64,000 nt of DNA from NCBI RefSeq assembly GCF_005281475.1, contig NZ_CP040106.1, positions 4,244,501 to 4,308,500 of the forward strand, in the 5' to 3' direction. Numbering within the stretch: the stretch's first letter is position 1; each line of letters starts with the position of its first letter. The notes under the pieces are model-generated. The model had not been told where the DNA came from. It worked only from the letters and a program-made list of their open reading frames with translations, and searched no databases. This DNA comes from Echinicola rosea (GTDB lineage: Bacteria > Bacteroidota > Bacteroidia > Cytophagales > Cyclobacteriaceae). Position numbers and translations under genes: made by a program. This document shows positions 18,706 through 27,525 of this stretch, one piece after another.

Positions 18706-20391
18706 CTAAAATTTAAAGGTCACCCCACCAATCCCCTGGATTCCACGGGATTGATAATTCCAATATCGCTCATTTTTTTGATTCAATAAATTATTGCCTT
18801 TGGCAAATACCGAAAACCGATCGGTAATTTTATAATCTATCTTGACGTTAAGGTCCAGAATGGGATTTAGCGTGTCCTCGTTTCCTGTTTCAAGGTTTTT
18901 GGCATAAATCCCCCCCATCATATCCAATCCGGCTTGGATAAGCCATTTTTCATCCGGTGTGAAGGTATTGTGAACATTGACCTCCCACTCAGGACGCTGC
19001 CAGGGACTGGCGGCTCCATTGGGATTACTACTGTCCACATCATCTAGCGTATAATGGTAATAGTTGGCCGCAGCGGTAAGATGGTAGTGATCACTAAAGC
19101 TATAGCCCAAAGATCCCGTATAATTCAGCACCGAGCCGTCATTGTACAGCACTTCAAAACGTGTGCTGTCAGCCTCTCCATTGGCATAAAAATGCATATT
19201 GTCATAGTCTCCATAAGCAATGCCCAGCTTATAGGTGAAGGCATCGTTCACGCTGCCTTTGATCCCTCCTTCAGCCCTAAATTTCTGTACCGTGTTCAGC
19301 AGTCTGTCACTGGGCCCGAGGTAGGGATTTTCCATTGCAAAACTATAATAGGTATTTCGCTGTACATCTCCTGCATACTCGCCATACACTGCAAAAGCTT
19401 CATGGATGTAGTAAGCTGCGTCGATCTTAGGGAAAACATGAAAATCTCCGCTTTTACCCTCATATGTGTCGTTTTCATTGATGAAATTCACCCCAGCGTT
19501 AACTTCAAACATTGTCGTTTTATACCTCACAAAAGGGGTAAGCTTCGCGTAGTTTCTGTTGATGTCATTATAATTGATATCAGAGGGTGAGGTCAAAAAG
19601 GCAGCAACATCCAAACCAGCACTCAAACCTTCATTAAAATTATAATAACCCAAGCCCGAAAAACTTGCTTCATGCTCCCTGGCGGAATAGTCGTCATTAA
19701 AGAGCCTTAACCCTATCTTAGCTTCATAATTAAAGGGGTCGTCTTTCCCTATATTCCGGATGCCCCCCTGACCATAAATGGTACTGAACAATTGCTGAAT
19801 GCTATCCGCCATCACTTCAGTACCGGGCGCATACCCATAAAAATGATACCGATCACGATCATACCCTACTTCACCAAAAATCTCCACAAACTCCGTGAAA
19901 TAACTGGCATTCAGCCGGATGTTTGTGTGATCCTCAGCAGAATTCTTCTGATCCACTGGCCCTTCATAGTATCCCTGGTGCCTAAGCATCACACCGTAAT
20001 TCAGGTAGTCGCTTTCCAAGTTATTGACATATAGATCAGCCAGAGGAGACTGGTAATTGCCATACCCTAGCCTGACAAGACTATGGTAAAGCGTTTCATT
20101 GTTAGACGTAAACTGCTTTTGGTACGGCTTGACCTCAGATTGACTGGGAGGAAGCGTAAAAAAGAAATCCCTGGCATCATAGCTAAAACTGCTCTTGCTT
20201 TCAGGCTGCGGCAATGCCGGAACCGTTTCAAAGTTACGCGTTCGCTTTGGCAGGCTCAACACCCTATCCTTTCTGATGATAAACTCTGCGTCTGTTACTT
20301 CACCACGCTCATTTCCTTTTTGGTCTTGGGCATACACAGAAACCATAGGTAAAAATAGCGATAAATATATGATCTTAAGTGCTTTATTCAT
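18706..20391 (-). CDS. Outer-membrane beta-barrel protein (TonB-receptor-like barrel without plug)
   Basis: 561 aa from the ATG at 20391 (a TTG five codons upstream is less likely). A signal peptide ends at VYAQ. The body consists of alternating amphipathic strands rich in Tyr, Phe, Asn and Gly, ending in GIQGIGGVTFKF, the terminal aromatic typical of outer-membrane barrels. A plug domain is absent. It lies 14-30 bp from the upstream TPR gene and upstream of the SPOR/ExbB/ExbD/TonB genes, so it could be the outer-membrane partner of that module. Confidence 0.78.
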   Translation of the reverse strand: MNKALKIIYLSLFLPMVSVYAQDQKGNERGEVTDAEFIIRKDRVLSLPKRTRNFETVPALPQPESKSSFSYDARDFFFTLPPSQSEVKPYQKQFTSNNETLYHSLVRLGYGNYQSPLADLYVNNLESDYLNYGVMLRHQGYYEGPVDQKNSAEDHTNIRLNASYFTEFVEIFGEVGYDRDRYHFYGYAPGTEVMADSIQQLFSTIYGQGGIRNIGKDDPFNYEAKIGLRLFNDDYSAREHEASFSGLGYYNFNEGLSAGLDVAAFLTSPSDINYNDINRNYAKLTPFVRYKTTMFEVNAGVNFINENDTYEGKSGDFHVFPKIDAAYYIHEAFAVYGEYAGDVQRNTYYSFAMENPYLGPSDRLLNTVQKFRAEGGIKGSVNDAFTYKLGIAYGDYDNMHFYANGEADSTRFEVLYNDGSVLNYTGSLGYSFSDHYHLTAAANYYHYTLDDVDSSNPNGAASPWQRPEWEVNVHNTFTPDEKWLIQAGLDMMGGIYAKNLETGNEDTLNPILDLNVKIDYKITDRFSVFAKGNNLLNQKNERYWNYQSRGIQGIGGVTFKF

Positions 20392-20420
20392 CTTTTCTTT
20401 AATCAATGCATCAATAAAGT

Positions 20421-23411
20421 TTATGGCAAGGTGGCTAACTCAGCTTTCGCTTCTTTAATGACTTGTTCGTTTTCTGAATTCTCAATTACCGATTCCAGCG
20501 TGGCTTTTGCTTGGAAATTCTCATTAAGGGATTTATAGTTTCTGGCTAGCAGCACAAAGCATTTTCCGTACCAATAATCATACACCGCATATTTCTCTGA
20601 GAAGCCAAATATTGTTTCATTGGACTGGGTATAGTTCTCGGCTTTGCGGAACGTATCCGCTAACAAGAAAAGTGCCTCCGCTCCTTGCAAACTGCCACTC
20701 TCATTGACCAAGGCCATCAGTTCGTCTTGGGCTTCCGAAGTTTTATTGGTTTTCAGAAGCGATTTGGCTTTGATGAGCTGGGCATTGGCCTTGGCATCCG
20801 CCGTCACATCACCGAGTTCGATCACCTTATTGGCATAGAAATCTGCCGAATCGTATTTGCCCGTTTCATAATAGGCCATCATCAACCCTTTGTTGGCTTC
20901 GTATTGCTCTATCCTGTCACGGGCCACTTTGGTGCTGGTGATGAAGTAAGGGATGGCTTTCTGATAGTTTTTATGCTCAAATTCGATCTCCGCTATCCGC
21001 TGTATGGCCTTGGCCTTTTGGCTCGAAGCACCCATTTTTTCCAAACGGTAAAAGGTCTTCAATGCCTCATCCTCTTGCCTCATTCGCAAATAGGCATCAC
21101 CGATAAAGTACGTTGCTTCGTGTTTCTGCGCCGAATTTGGATAGTTGCTCAAGTAAGTTTGAAATGCCTGAATGGACTGCTGGTAAGACTGTCCGAAAAA
21201 CAGGTTTTTGGCCGCTTCATATTCTACACCCTGCACGCTTTCGTTACCGGGATTGGAGTTTTTATATTCTGAAAGGTAATTGGAAAATTCCCCGGACCTG
21301 CCTTGCAGCGTCAGTGCCTCCTGAAGACCTACCAAAGCAGCATTTGCATTTTCTGCATTCGGATATTGCCCCAATATCTTCTTGTAGTCATTGATGGTCT
21401 GGTCATACTTCTTGAGTGAATAACTCGCTATGGCCCTTCCCTCCAATGCAAATGGCACAAAAGGACTGTTGGGGCTTTTGGTGATCAGCTCACTATAGCC
21501 TTTGCTGGCCTCCGTATAGTTGGATTCTTCCATATTTATCTGGGCTTTTTGGAAGATAATATCGTCCCTAAAACGGCTATTTGGATAGCGGTTGATGGCC
21601 CTGTCGAGTTCTGCCACGGCTTCCCTATTTCTATTTTGGAAGTTAAGCACCACACCAGCCATGTAATGGGCATAATCGGAAGATGGATTGCGCTCATTAA
21701 TGGCCAAACGGAACGTGCTTAGCGCCGGATCAAGTTTCTTCTGAATATAATAGCAGTCGCCCAAGCGGATCAGTGCATCATCATAATAACTTTGTACGTT
21801 GGAAACCTTCTTTATTTTGTCCGTATAGGATTTGAATTGGTTTTCTGCCTTGGCATACTCCTTGGTATTAAAATATGCATACCCCAGGCCATAGTGGCTT
21901 TTGATCAATGCTGGATCCAGGGATGTCAATCGCATGTTCATCACCTGCTCATAGGCCGCAATAGCACCTTTCAAGTCTTCTTTTGCAGCGTAAGCCTCCC
22001 CTTTTCGATAAAACGCTTCGTGCACGATCCCCTTATCCACCGGATAGGTGATCGATTTGTCAAAATAAGTAATGGCTTCATTGTACTGCTTGTTGCGATA
22101 GTAGGTAAGCCCTTGATAATAAGTTACCTTTTGGTAAGCAGCCCTGATGGCCGGTGATTTATTGCTCATGCCTTCGATATGCTGGATGGCACGAAGGTAA
22201 TTGTTCGTATTGATCAGTGCATCGCTCAGCAAGGTCTCTACCTCTCCGACATGCTGTCCATTGGGGTAGTTGGCCAGGTAACTGTCCATCGCATTGATGG
22301 CTTCTTGGAATCCTCCCCGCTCTAGGCTGAGCTTGGAGTAGTTAAACAAAGCCTCTTCTTTGATGGCGGGGTCATCATCACTTTTGTAGGCAGCACTGAA
22401 GCTGGTCACAGCGTATTGGGGATTTTTTAGCTGCAGATAGGAATGGCCTAGGTAGTAACTGGAAACTTGGCCGAGCTTATCCTTTTCCAAGGCTACTTGC
22501 TTAAAGTAATCCGTAGCTTTTTCATATTGCCGTACCTTAAATTGGGCCACACCAGCCTTATACATTTGTTCGCGCGTCATGTCACCTTTTCCAGCCTTGG
22601 TGGCCGCATCGTAATAGGTCGCGGCATTGGTAAAATCGCGCTTCTCAAAATATGCCTCGGCCAGTAGCAGGTAAATTCCCTCTTTTTGATCCAAATTGCC
22701 CCTGGATTGGGTTATGGGCGTGACATAGGTGATCAGCTCATCATACTGCTCTTGGCGGTAATAAAGCTCCGATAGCATGTAAGGAACTTTGGACTGGTAC
22801 GTCGGATAGCGGTCCGCCTGCTTGAAATCGGCTATGGCTTGATCATACTTGCTTTGCTGCAACGCCACATAGCCGCTGTAATAGAATCCGTCTCCTGTAT
22901 AATTGGTCTGCATCTTCTTCACGGGATCGAAGTAGCGGGCGGCATTGGCATAATCCTTTAACTGGAAATAAGCATAGCCCATTTTAAAATACACCTTTGA
23001 CCGTTGTTCAAGAGATACCACATCTACATTGACCAAGTCATATGATGCTATGGATTTTTTATAGAGGCGCTTATCAAAATAAAAATCACCCATTAGAAAA
23101 GCTGCCTCATTTGCCTTGGGATCATTGGGATAATCGTCTATGATCTTGCCTACCAAACTCGGCCCATCGGGATTATCCAATCGCAAAGCGGATACAGCAT
23201 GGTAAAAATCCACATCTATTCGCTGTGACGGGCTCAACTCGGCCGCCTGTAACTTTTCGAATTCCAATTTGGAAGCACTGTATTGATGCTTGTCAAAAAG
23301 CTCATAGGCATCATCGATCTGCTTCTCCAGTCCTGTCTGATAAATGCCGGACTGTGCCTGTGCCTGATAAAAAAAACCTGTGGCCACAAACAATAATAAT
23401 AATTTTCTCAT
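20421..23411 (-). CDS. Exported tetratricopeptide-repeat protein, 996 aa
   Basis: Signal peptide (MRKLLLLFVATGFFYQAQAQ) followed by TPR repeats along almost the whole length, seen as recurring 34-residue helices with patterns such as AxxYFxxGxYxxAIxxF. Periplasmic, probably a long superhelical scaffold, related in layout to YbgF/CpoB-type and BamD-like proteins but far larger. Gene order (holA, this gene, barrel, SPOR, ExbB, ExbD, TonB-like) argues that it links the energised inner-membrane complex to the barrel. The scaffold role is inference. Confidence 0.88.
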   Translation of the reverse strand: MRKLLLLFVATGFFYQAQAQSGIYQTGLEKQIDDAYELFDKHQYSASKLEFEKLQAAELSPSQRIDVDFYHAVSALRLDNPDGPSLVGKIIDDYPNDPKANEAAFLMGDFYFDKRLYKKSIASYDLVNVDVVSLEQRSKVYFKMGYAYFQLKDYANAARYFDPVKKMQTNYTGDGFYYSGYVALQQSKYDQAIADFKQADRYPTYQSKVPYMLSELYYRQEQYDELITYVTPITQSRGNLDQKEGIYLLLAEAYFEKRDFTNAATYYDAATKAGKGDMTREQMYKAGVAQFKVRQYEKATDYFKQVALEKDKLGQVSSYYLGHSYLQLKNPQYAVTSFSAAYKSDDDPAIKEEALFNYSKLSLERGGFQEAINAMDSYLANYPNGQHVGEVETLLSDALINTNNYLRAIQHIEGMSNKSPAIRAAYQKVTYYQGLTYYRNKQYNEAITYFDKSITYPVDKGIVHEAFYRKGEAYAAKEDLKGAIAAYEQVMNMRLTSLDPALIKSHYGLGYAYFNTKEYAKAENQFKSYTDKIKKVSNVQSYYDDALIRLGDCYYIQKKLDPALSTFRLAINERNPSSDYAHYMAGVVLNFQNRNREAVAELDRAINRYPNSRFRDDIIFQKAQINMEESNYTEASKGYSELITKSPNSPFVPFALEGRAIASYSLKKYDQTINDYKKILGQYPNAENANAALVGLQEALTLQGRSGEFSNYLSEYKNSNPGNESVQGVEYEAAKNLFFGQSYQQSIQAFQTYLSNYPNSAQKHEATYFIGDAYLRMRQEDEALKTFYRLEKMGASSQKAKAIQRIAEIEFEHKNYQKAIPYFITSTKVARDRIEQYEANKGLMMAYYETGKYDSADFYANKVIELGDVTADAKANAQLIKAKSLLKTNKTSEAQDELMALVNESGSLQGAEALFLLADTFRKAENYTQSNETIFGFSEKYAVYDYWYGKCFVLLARNYKSLNENFQAKATLESVIENSENEQVIKEAKAELATLP

Positions 23412-23427
23412 GGTAAAATGGTGTACC

Positions 23428-24450
23428 TTAATGCATCAATTTAAATACAAGTTCCTTGAGGATTTCTGGCTCGTTCATACCATTGGCGTCGATACCCTTT
23501 GAACGAAGATCAGCTTCCTTTAAGTATCCGATGTTATCAATAACCTTGCCTAAAGGATAGTTTTTGGCCGCAATCATATATTCTTTCATAAAATACGGGT
23601 TGACCTTTAGTTTTCCTGCCAGCTCACGCTCCCCTTGGCTTTTGTTGGCATGCACCAATAGTAATCTCGAAAAGTGCAGGTAAAGCAAGGCAATGATCGG
23701 GATGAGTGGATTGGACTTTGGGTTTTGACTAAAATAATGAATGATCTTGTTGGCTTTCAGGACATCCCTAAAGCTCAATGCCTTGGTCAGTTCAAAATTG
23801 TTATAGTCTTTATTGATCCCGATAAACTGTTGAATGTGATTGCTGTCGATCTGCACCGGCTCACTGAAGTTGATCAGCATCTTATCGATCTCATTGGTCA
23901 ATACCTCCAAGTTGTTCCCGATGGATTCTGCCACGATCTGACAGGCCTTGGGCTCAATGGTAAAGCCCTTGCTTTTCATGTAGCCGTCTATCCAAGGGCT
24001 GAGCTTATATTCCGGCACCTTAGCGGATTTCACCAACACGGCTTTCTTGTCAAGCTCTTTGGCCAATGCCTTCCTTCCATCCAGCAACTTATACTTGTGT
24101 GCAAACACCAAAATGGTACTCGGCAATGGATTGGAGAGGTAATTGATCAGCAAATTATCACCTGCCTCTTTGCCCAGGTCGGGAAGGTTTTGGGCTTCCT
24201 TGACGATGACTACTTGCCGCTCGGCCATCATCGGAAATCGGCGGGCATTGGTCAGGACGGTGTTCATGGAGGCGTCCTTCCCATACATCATGATCTGGTT
24301 AAAGCCCTTTTCGTGTTCCGGAATGGCATGTTCTTCAATATAATCCGTGATCTCATCTATGAAATACGGCTCCTCTCCCTGTAAAAAATAAACGGGAGCA
24401 TATTTCCCGCTTTTCAACTCCTTTATTACTGCTTCAGGTTGGTTTGGCAT
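23428..24450 (-). CDS. holA: DNA polymerase III subunit delta
   Basis: Clamp-loader subunit that opens the sliding clamp, 340 aa, cytosolic. The N-terminal GKYAPVYFLQGEEPYFIDEI is the characteristic start of HolA, followed by VLTNARRFPMMAERQVVIVK and a C-terminal helical collar region with KVNPYFMKEYMIAAKNYP. Full family length. First gene of the leftward cluster; a TATATTTG box lies just upstream at 24468-24475. Confidence 0.93.
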   Translation of the reverse strand: MPNQPEAVIKELKSGKYAPVYFLQGEEPYFIDEITDYIEEHAIPEHEKGFNQIMMYGKDASMNTVLTNARRFPMMAERQVVIVKEAQNLPDLGKEAGDNLLINYLSNPLPSTILVFAHKYKLLDGRKALAKELDKKAVLVKSAKVPEYKLSPWIDGYMKSKGFTIEPKACQIVAESIGNNLEVLTNEIDKMLINFSEPVQIDSNHIQQFIGINKDYNNFELTKALSFRDVLKANKIIHYFSQNPKSNPLIPIIALLYLHFSRLLLVHANKSQGERELAGKLKVNPYFMKEYMIAAKNYPLGKVIDNIGYLKEADLRSKGIDANGMNEPEILKELVFKLMH

Positions 24451-24467
24451 ATCTTACTATTTCTACT

Positions 24468-24475
24468 CAAATATA
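24468..24475 (-). promoter_or_regulatory. Candidate -7 promoter box of the holA cluster
   Basis: CAAATATA on the plus strand reads TATATTTG on the minus strand, a match to TAnnTTTG, about 18 bp before the holA ATG at 24450. Transcription would start roughly 10 bases before the gene. No clear -33 TTTG was found. Confidence 0.4.
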
Positions 24476-24526
24476 GAAATTATTGGCATCTTGGGAATAA
24501 TGAAATGGGATATTCCTTCGATAAAA

Positions 24527-24706
24527 ATGCAAGGCTTCATCTTGATTGATTTCGCGGTCTCCCCAACCATGATCTAGGCAATATTATCGGAAAATACGTC
24601 CCGTACGGAAGAGGACACAACCGATATGTTGGCAGCAGATTCCGCTGAGGTAACCATTGCAACGGGATATGCCCAGCTGTACAGGAGGAAAATCATGCTC
24701 AGCTAA
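24527..24706 (+). pseudogene. Possible gene remnant with an in-frame stop
   Basis: One frame reads MQGFILIDFAVSPTMI, then TAG at 24575-24577, then about 42 further codons ending at TAA 24704-24706, with a composition like coding sequence (acidic DTTDMLAADSAEVT, then YRRK). No family is recognised, and it could equally be chance in a 320-bp gap. The rest of 24451-24812 holds only the holA promoter candidate and the uncertain start of the next gene. Confidence 0.2.
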
Positions 24707-24812
24707 CCTTCCACCTTTTCAACATTAACTCCTCTCCTGTTAAACTTATTCAAACAATGGGCTGTTATAAATATTGTTGCTAATTTTGGCAGAAATTAAA
24801 AGCATAGAGCGC

Positions 24813-25535
24813 GTGAGTGATATCAACCAAGGCATTTCGCTGTACAAAGAAGGGAAATTTGAGGAGGCACTGGGGGTTTTTGACCAACTACTGACCAAGA
24901 GTCCACAGCAACCACTGCTTTTGCTGCATCGGGGACGTATTCTTTCCCGAATGGGCAAATTGGATGCGGCATTGGAAGATTTTGACCTGCTGATCAAAGC
25001 GGACAATTATAATGCAGACTTTATCAGTGACCGAGCTGTGGTACTGCACCTCCTAAAACGCAATGGGGAAGCATTGTCAGAACTTGACCGCGCCCTAAGC
25101 TTAGACCCCAATAACCCCTACCGCTACTCGAGTAGGGCTTTCCTAAAAGACCGCATCGGTGACCTGGAAGGAGCCATTGCAGACTACGACAAAGCCATAG
25201 AAATGGACCCGGAAGATGCCATCTCCTATAACAACAAAGGCCTTGTCGAAGAAAAACTAGGCTATAAAGAAAGGTCAAAAAAGAGCTTTGATAAAGCCGA
25301 CAACCTGGTAGGATATCAGCCCATAAAGAAGAAAGACACCCATCCCCAAAAAGATTCCTCCTCTCCTAAACCGGCTTCCGAAACACCCGAACAGCTCAAA
25401 AATCAACCTAAAAAGCAGGATGGTGGCCTGTCATTTGCCAATTATTGGAAAACTGTAGGGAAAGTCCTTGGCAATAAAAGTACACGGGCAGAGTTCTTCG
25501 ATTTCGTCCAATCCAAATTGGGGAAGAAAAAATAA
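24813..25535 (+). CDS. Cytoplasmic TPR-repeat protein
   Basis: About 240 aa. There is no in-frame ATG near the beginning; the GTG at 24813 (MSDINQGISLYKEG) is preferred, with TTG codons at 24774, 24777 and 24786 as alternatives. Four to five TPR units follow (GISLYKEGKFEEALGVFDQLL, LHRGRILSRMGKLDAALEDF, DRAVVLHLLKRNGEALSEL, SRAFLKDRIGDLEGAIADYD, NNKGLVEEKLGYKERSKKSF), then a charged linker and a C-terminal segment with NYWKTVGKVLG. No signal peptide. Probably a protein-protein adaptor; partner unknown. Confidence 0.78.
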   Translation: MSDINQGISLYKEGKFEEALGVFDQLLTKSPQQPLLLLHRGRILSRMGKLDAALEDFDLLIKADNYNADFISDRAVVLHLLKRNGEALSELDRALSLDPNNPYRYSSRAFLKDRIGDLEGAIADYDKAIEMDPEDAISYNNKGLVEEKLGYKERSKKSFDKADNLVGYQPIKKKDTHPQKDSSSPKPASETPEQLKNQPKKQDGGLSFANYWKTVGKVLGNKSTRAEFFDFVQSKLGKKK

Positions 25536-25682
25536 AGGGGCATTGGCTTCAGCGTAAAGATTTTGCTTCCGAAAGACATTCGCTAACATCCCCCCTTAAT
25601 CTCCTAAAGGGGACTTTCTGGCCATTACCTCCGAGGACGGGGTAGTTTTAAAAAAACGAAAAGACCTTTTTTCTTTTTGTTT
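25536..25682. other. Intergenic, short hairpin
   Basis: ccccttaatctcctaaagggg (about 25592-25612) forms a six-pair stem downstream of the TPR gene and may act as a weak terminator. Nothing else is assigned here. Confidence 0.35.
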
Positions 25683-25932
25683 AACCCGGATTTAATGCCG
25701 TTTAGTTAAGGCCATTTCCCTGTTTTCACCTGCTAGGAGTTTCTTTTCTATTTGACTTTAACTGTATGGCTTTGGCCATTTTGGTGGATTTTATCCTTTT
25801 CCTTTTTTCCCCCGAAAGCCTTCGGGGCAGGCTATTGATCGAAAAAAGAAAGAAAAAAATCCAGGCCGGTGGTATGCCTTTTAAAGTGGGACATGGATTT
25901 ACCCTGCGACCGAGATCCGTCACCCATTTTAA

Positions 25933-26030
25933 TTTCCACCCGATGGCTACGGCCTAAAAGCGAGTGGGTCTCGCTGTTCCACGACGCGAGCCAACTCCCT
26001 TTCTTAACAGCCTCCACCATCGGGTGGAAA
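25933..26030. repeat. 14-bp perfect inverted repeat inside R1
   Basis: tttccacccgatgg (25933-25946) and ccatcgggtggaaa (26017-26030) are exact reverse complements bracketing about 70 bp. It is absent from the short R1 copy, so it belongs to inserted material. Confidence 0.7.
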
Positions 26031-26083
26031 ACAGGCATACCAAGGGCCGTAATAAGGAAGCGATACCTTTTTGGGACTTATTA

Positions 26084-26243
26084 TTATAAAACCGTCACTG
26101 CGAGGCTTAGAGGGAGGCCTGAGCGGGTGGAAGCCGTGGCAGCTCGCCGCGGCGAGTTGCCACACCCTTTTCCAACCCACATCCTCCTAAAAAGGGTTCG
26201 CAATGACGATTTTAATACAAAAATTAAGTCGAGCTCAGGTTAT
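26084..26243. repeat. R3 foldback repeat, copy 1
   Basis: About 160 bp, nearly the same as 30009-30168. Outer arms cgtcactgcga and tcgcaatgacg pair, and a strong inner hairpin, gtggcagctcgcc with ggcgagttgccac, occupies 26136-26163. The right edge reads aattaagtcgagctcaggttat in both copies. It is nested inside the R1 element and is probably a later insertion. Confidence 0.8.
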
Positions 26244-26674
26244 TAACTGAATCCGCCTTGCAGGTATTGGGCGTTAAGAAATTAAAAAGCGGGTGGGCAA
26301 AAAGGCAGGCTTGTTTGACAAAATGCTGCCCAAAAAGAATGTTGGCAGCTAAAGAAGGTTTACCTGGCTTTAGATAGGCCTGCTTGGCTTTAGACAGGAG
26401 GAGTTTGCCTGCATGAGGGGAGGTTTTAATTTTAGGCCAATAGCTGCACACCTGTGCGCCGTGGCGTAGCGGCGGGGTTTTGGGTTACTTTTTTGACCTG
26501 CAGCAAAAAAGTGACAAAGGTATAGAGGTGAAAACCACCTAGGAATTTAGCAGAAAAACAATAGAACCAATATTTCCAAGTACATACTAACTAAACGGCA
26601 TTGAACCCGGATTATAGGTTCAACCCGATTGCGCTGGCTTCGTACCTCGTACCTATTACTTCGTACTTCATCCC

Positions 26675-27508
26675 CTACACCTTCTTGATTACCCAAAGAG
26701 GTTTATTAATGAAATAAGACATTTTCTTGGAGATGTTTTTAGTAAAAAGCTGATCAAACCAACTCTTTTTCTTACTGAGCGTAACAAGGATATCTCCTTT
26801 GGCAGTCAAAAGGTAATTTTCAAGCCCCAGCCCCACTTCATCCCTGAAAGTCTTCAATACATAACTGGTCTTTTCATAGCGGATAAAGGGCTTGATCTCT
26901 TCTACCATGGTCTGATGGAGGGCCTTGTCTATTGCTTTTACGCGTGTGCCCACATGGACGATGTCTATTTCACTGTCATAAAAATGAGCCATTTCCACTA
27001 CTTTTTGAACCGCCAATTTATCTTCTTCCAAATAGTCCGAGGCATAAACAAATTTACGCGGAGGTTTAAAGAACACTTTTCGAGGTACGATAAGTACATC
27101 ATTTTCTGCCCTTCCGATGACATTGCTGGATTTTGTTCCAATAAAATTCGTCTTGATATCATTGATCCCTTCCGTGCCCATGACGATAAGGTCTATTTTG
27201 TTGGTCTTGGCATATGTTATGATGGTTTCTACCGTTTCGCCTTCTTTCAACACCGGTACACAAGAGCGAAGTCCTTTATCTTTACTCTCCAACAACACTT
27301 CTGCCACCAAATTTTCCATTTTTTGCCGGACAAAATCCAATTCATCACTTTTGGGTTGCTTAAACAGCTTCTTGTAATCCTCCATGTTTGGAACATGAAA
27401 AACAATCAGCTCTGCCTTATATTTTTCACCCAGCTTAGCGGCATATTCAAGTGCGTTCAGCGAACATTCCGAAAAATCAGTTGGGCATAAAATCTTAAAA
27501 GTACTCAT
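26675..27508 (-). CDS. Universal stress protein, two Usp domains
   Basis: 277 aa, cytosolic. The first UspA domain begins FKILCPTDFSECSLNALEYA and carries the nucleotide-binding pattern GTEGINDIKTNFIGTKSSNV; the second half (from about residue 150) starts KFVYASDYLEEDKLAVQKVV and lacks a clear G-2x-G-9x-G loop, so only one site may bind ATP. Third gene of a leftward run after the glycosylase and dehydrogenase, 17 bp from the dehydrogenase start. A stress-response role is inferred from family. Confidence 0.9.
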   Translation of the reverse strand: MSTFKILCPTDFSECSLNALEYAAKLGEKYKAELIVFHVPNMEDYKKLFKQPKSDELDFVRQKMENLVAEVLLESKDKGLRSCVPVLKEGETVETIITYAKTNKIDLIVMGTEGINDIKTNFIGTKSSNVIGRAENDVLIVPRKVFFKPPRKFVYASDYLEEDKLAVQKVVEMAHFYDSEIDIVHVGTRVKAIDKALHQTMVEEIKPFIRYEKTSYVLKTFRDEVGLGLENYLLTAKGDILVTLSKKKSWFDQLFTKNISKKMSYFINKPLWVIKKV

Positions 27509-27525
27509 GTCGGTTCATATTTTAT

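Larger units (their letters stand above)
25683..26613. mobile_element. R1 repeat element, long copy with 10-bp flanking direct repeats
   Basis: AACCCGGATT occurs at 25683-25692 and again at 26604-26613. Immediately inside are inverted ends: taatgccgtttagtta at the left and, as reverse complement, the same 15-bp core at the right (aactaaacggcatt, 26589-26602). The copy at 58555-58873 has the same ends and the same inner flanks (left gattttatccttttcc, right aaaagtgacaaaggtat...aaccacctag). This copy is 911 bp against 299 bp and holds extra material, including an R3 repeat and a 14-bp inverted pair. No transposase is encoded, so it would be a non-autonomous, MITE-like element moved in trans. Confidence 0.65.

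Noticed and set aside
25726..26246. Small proteins inside the R1 element
   Set aside because: The frames cross repeat boundaries and hairpins and are absent from the short R1 copy.
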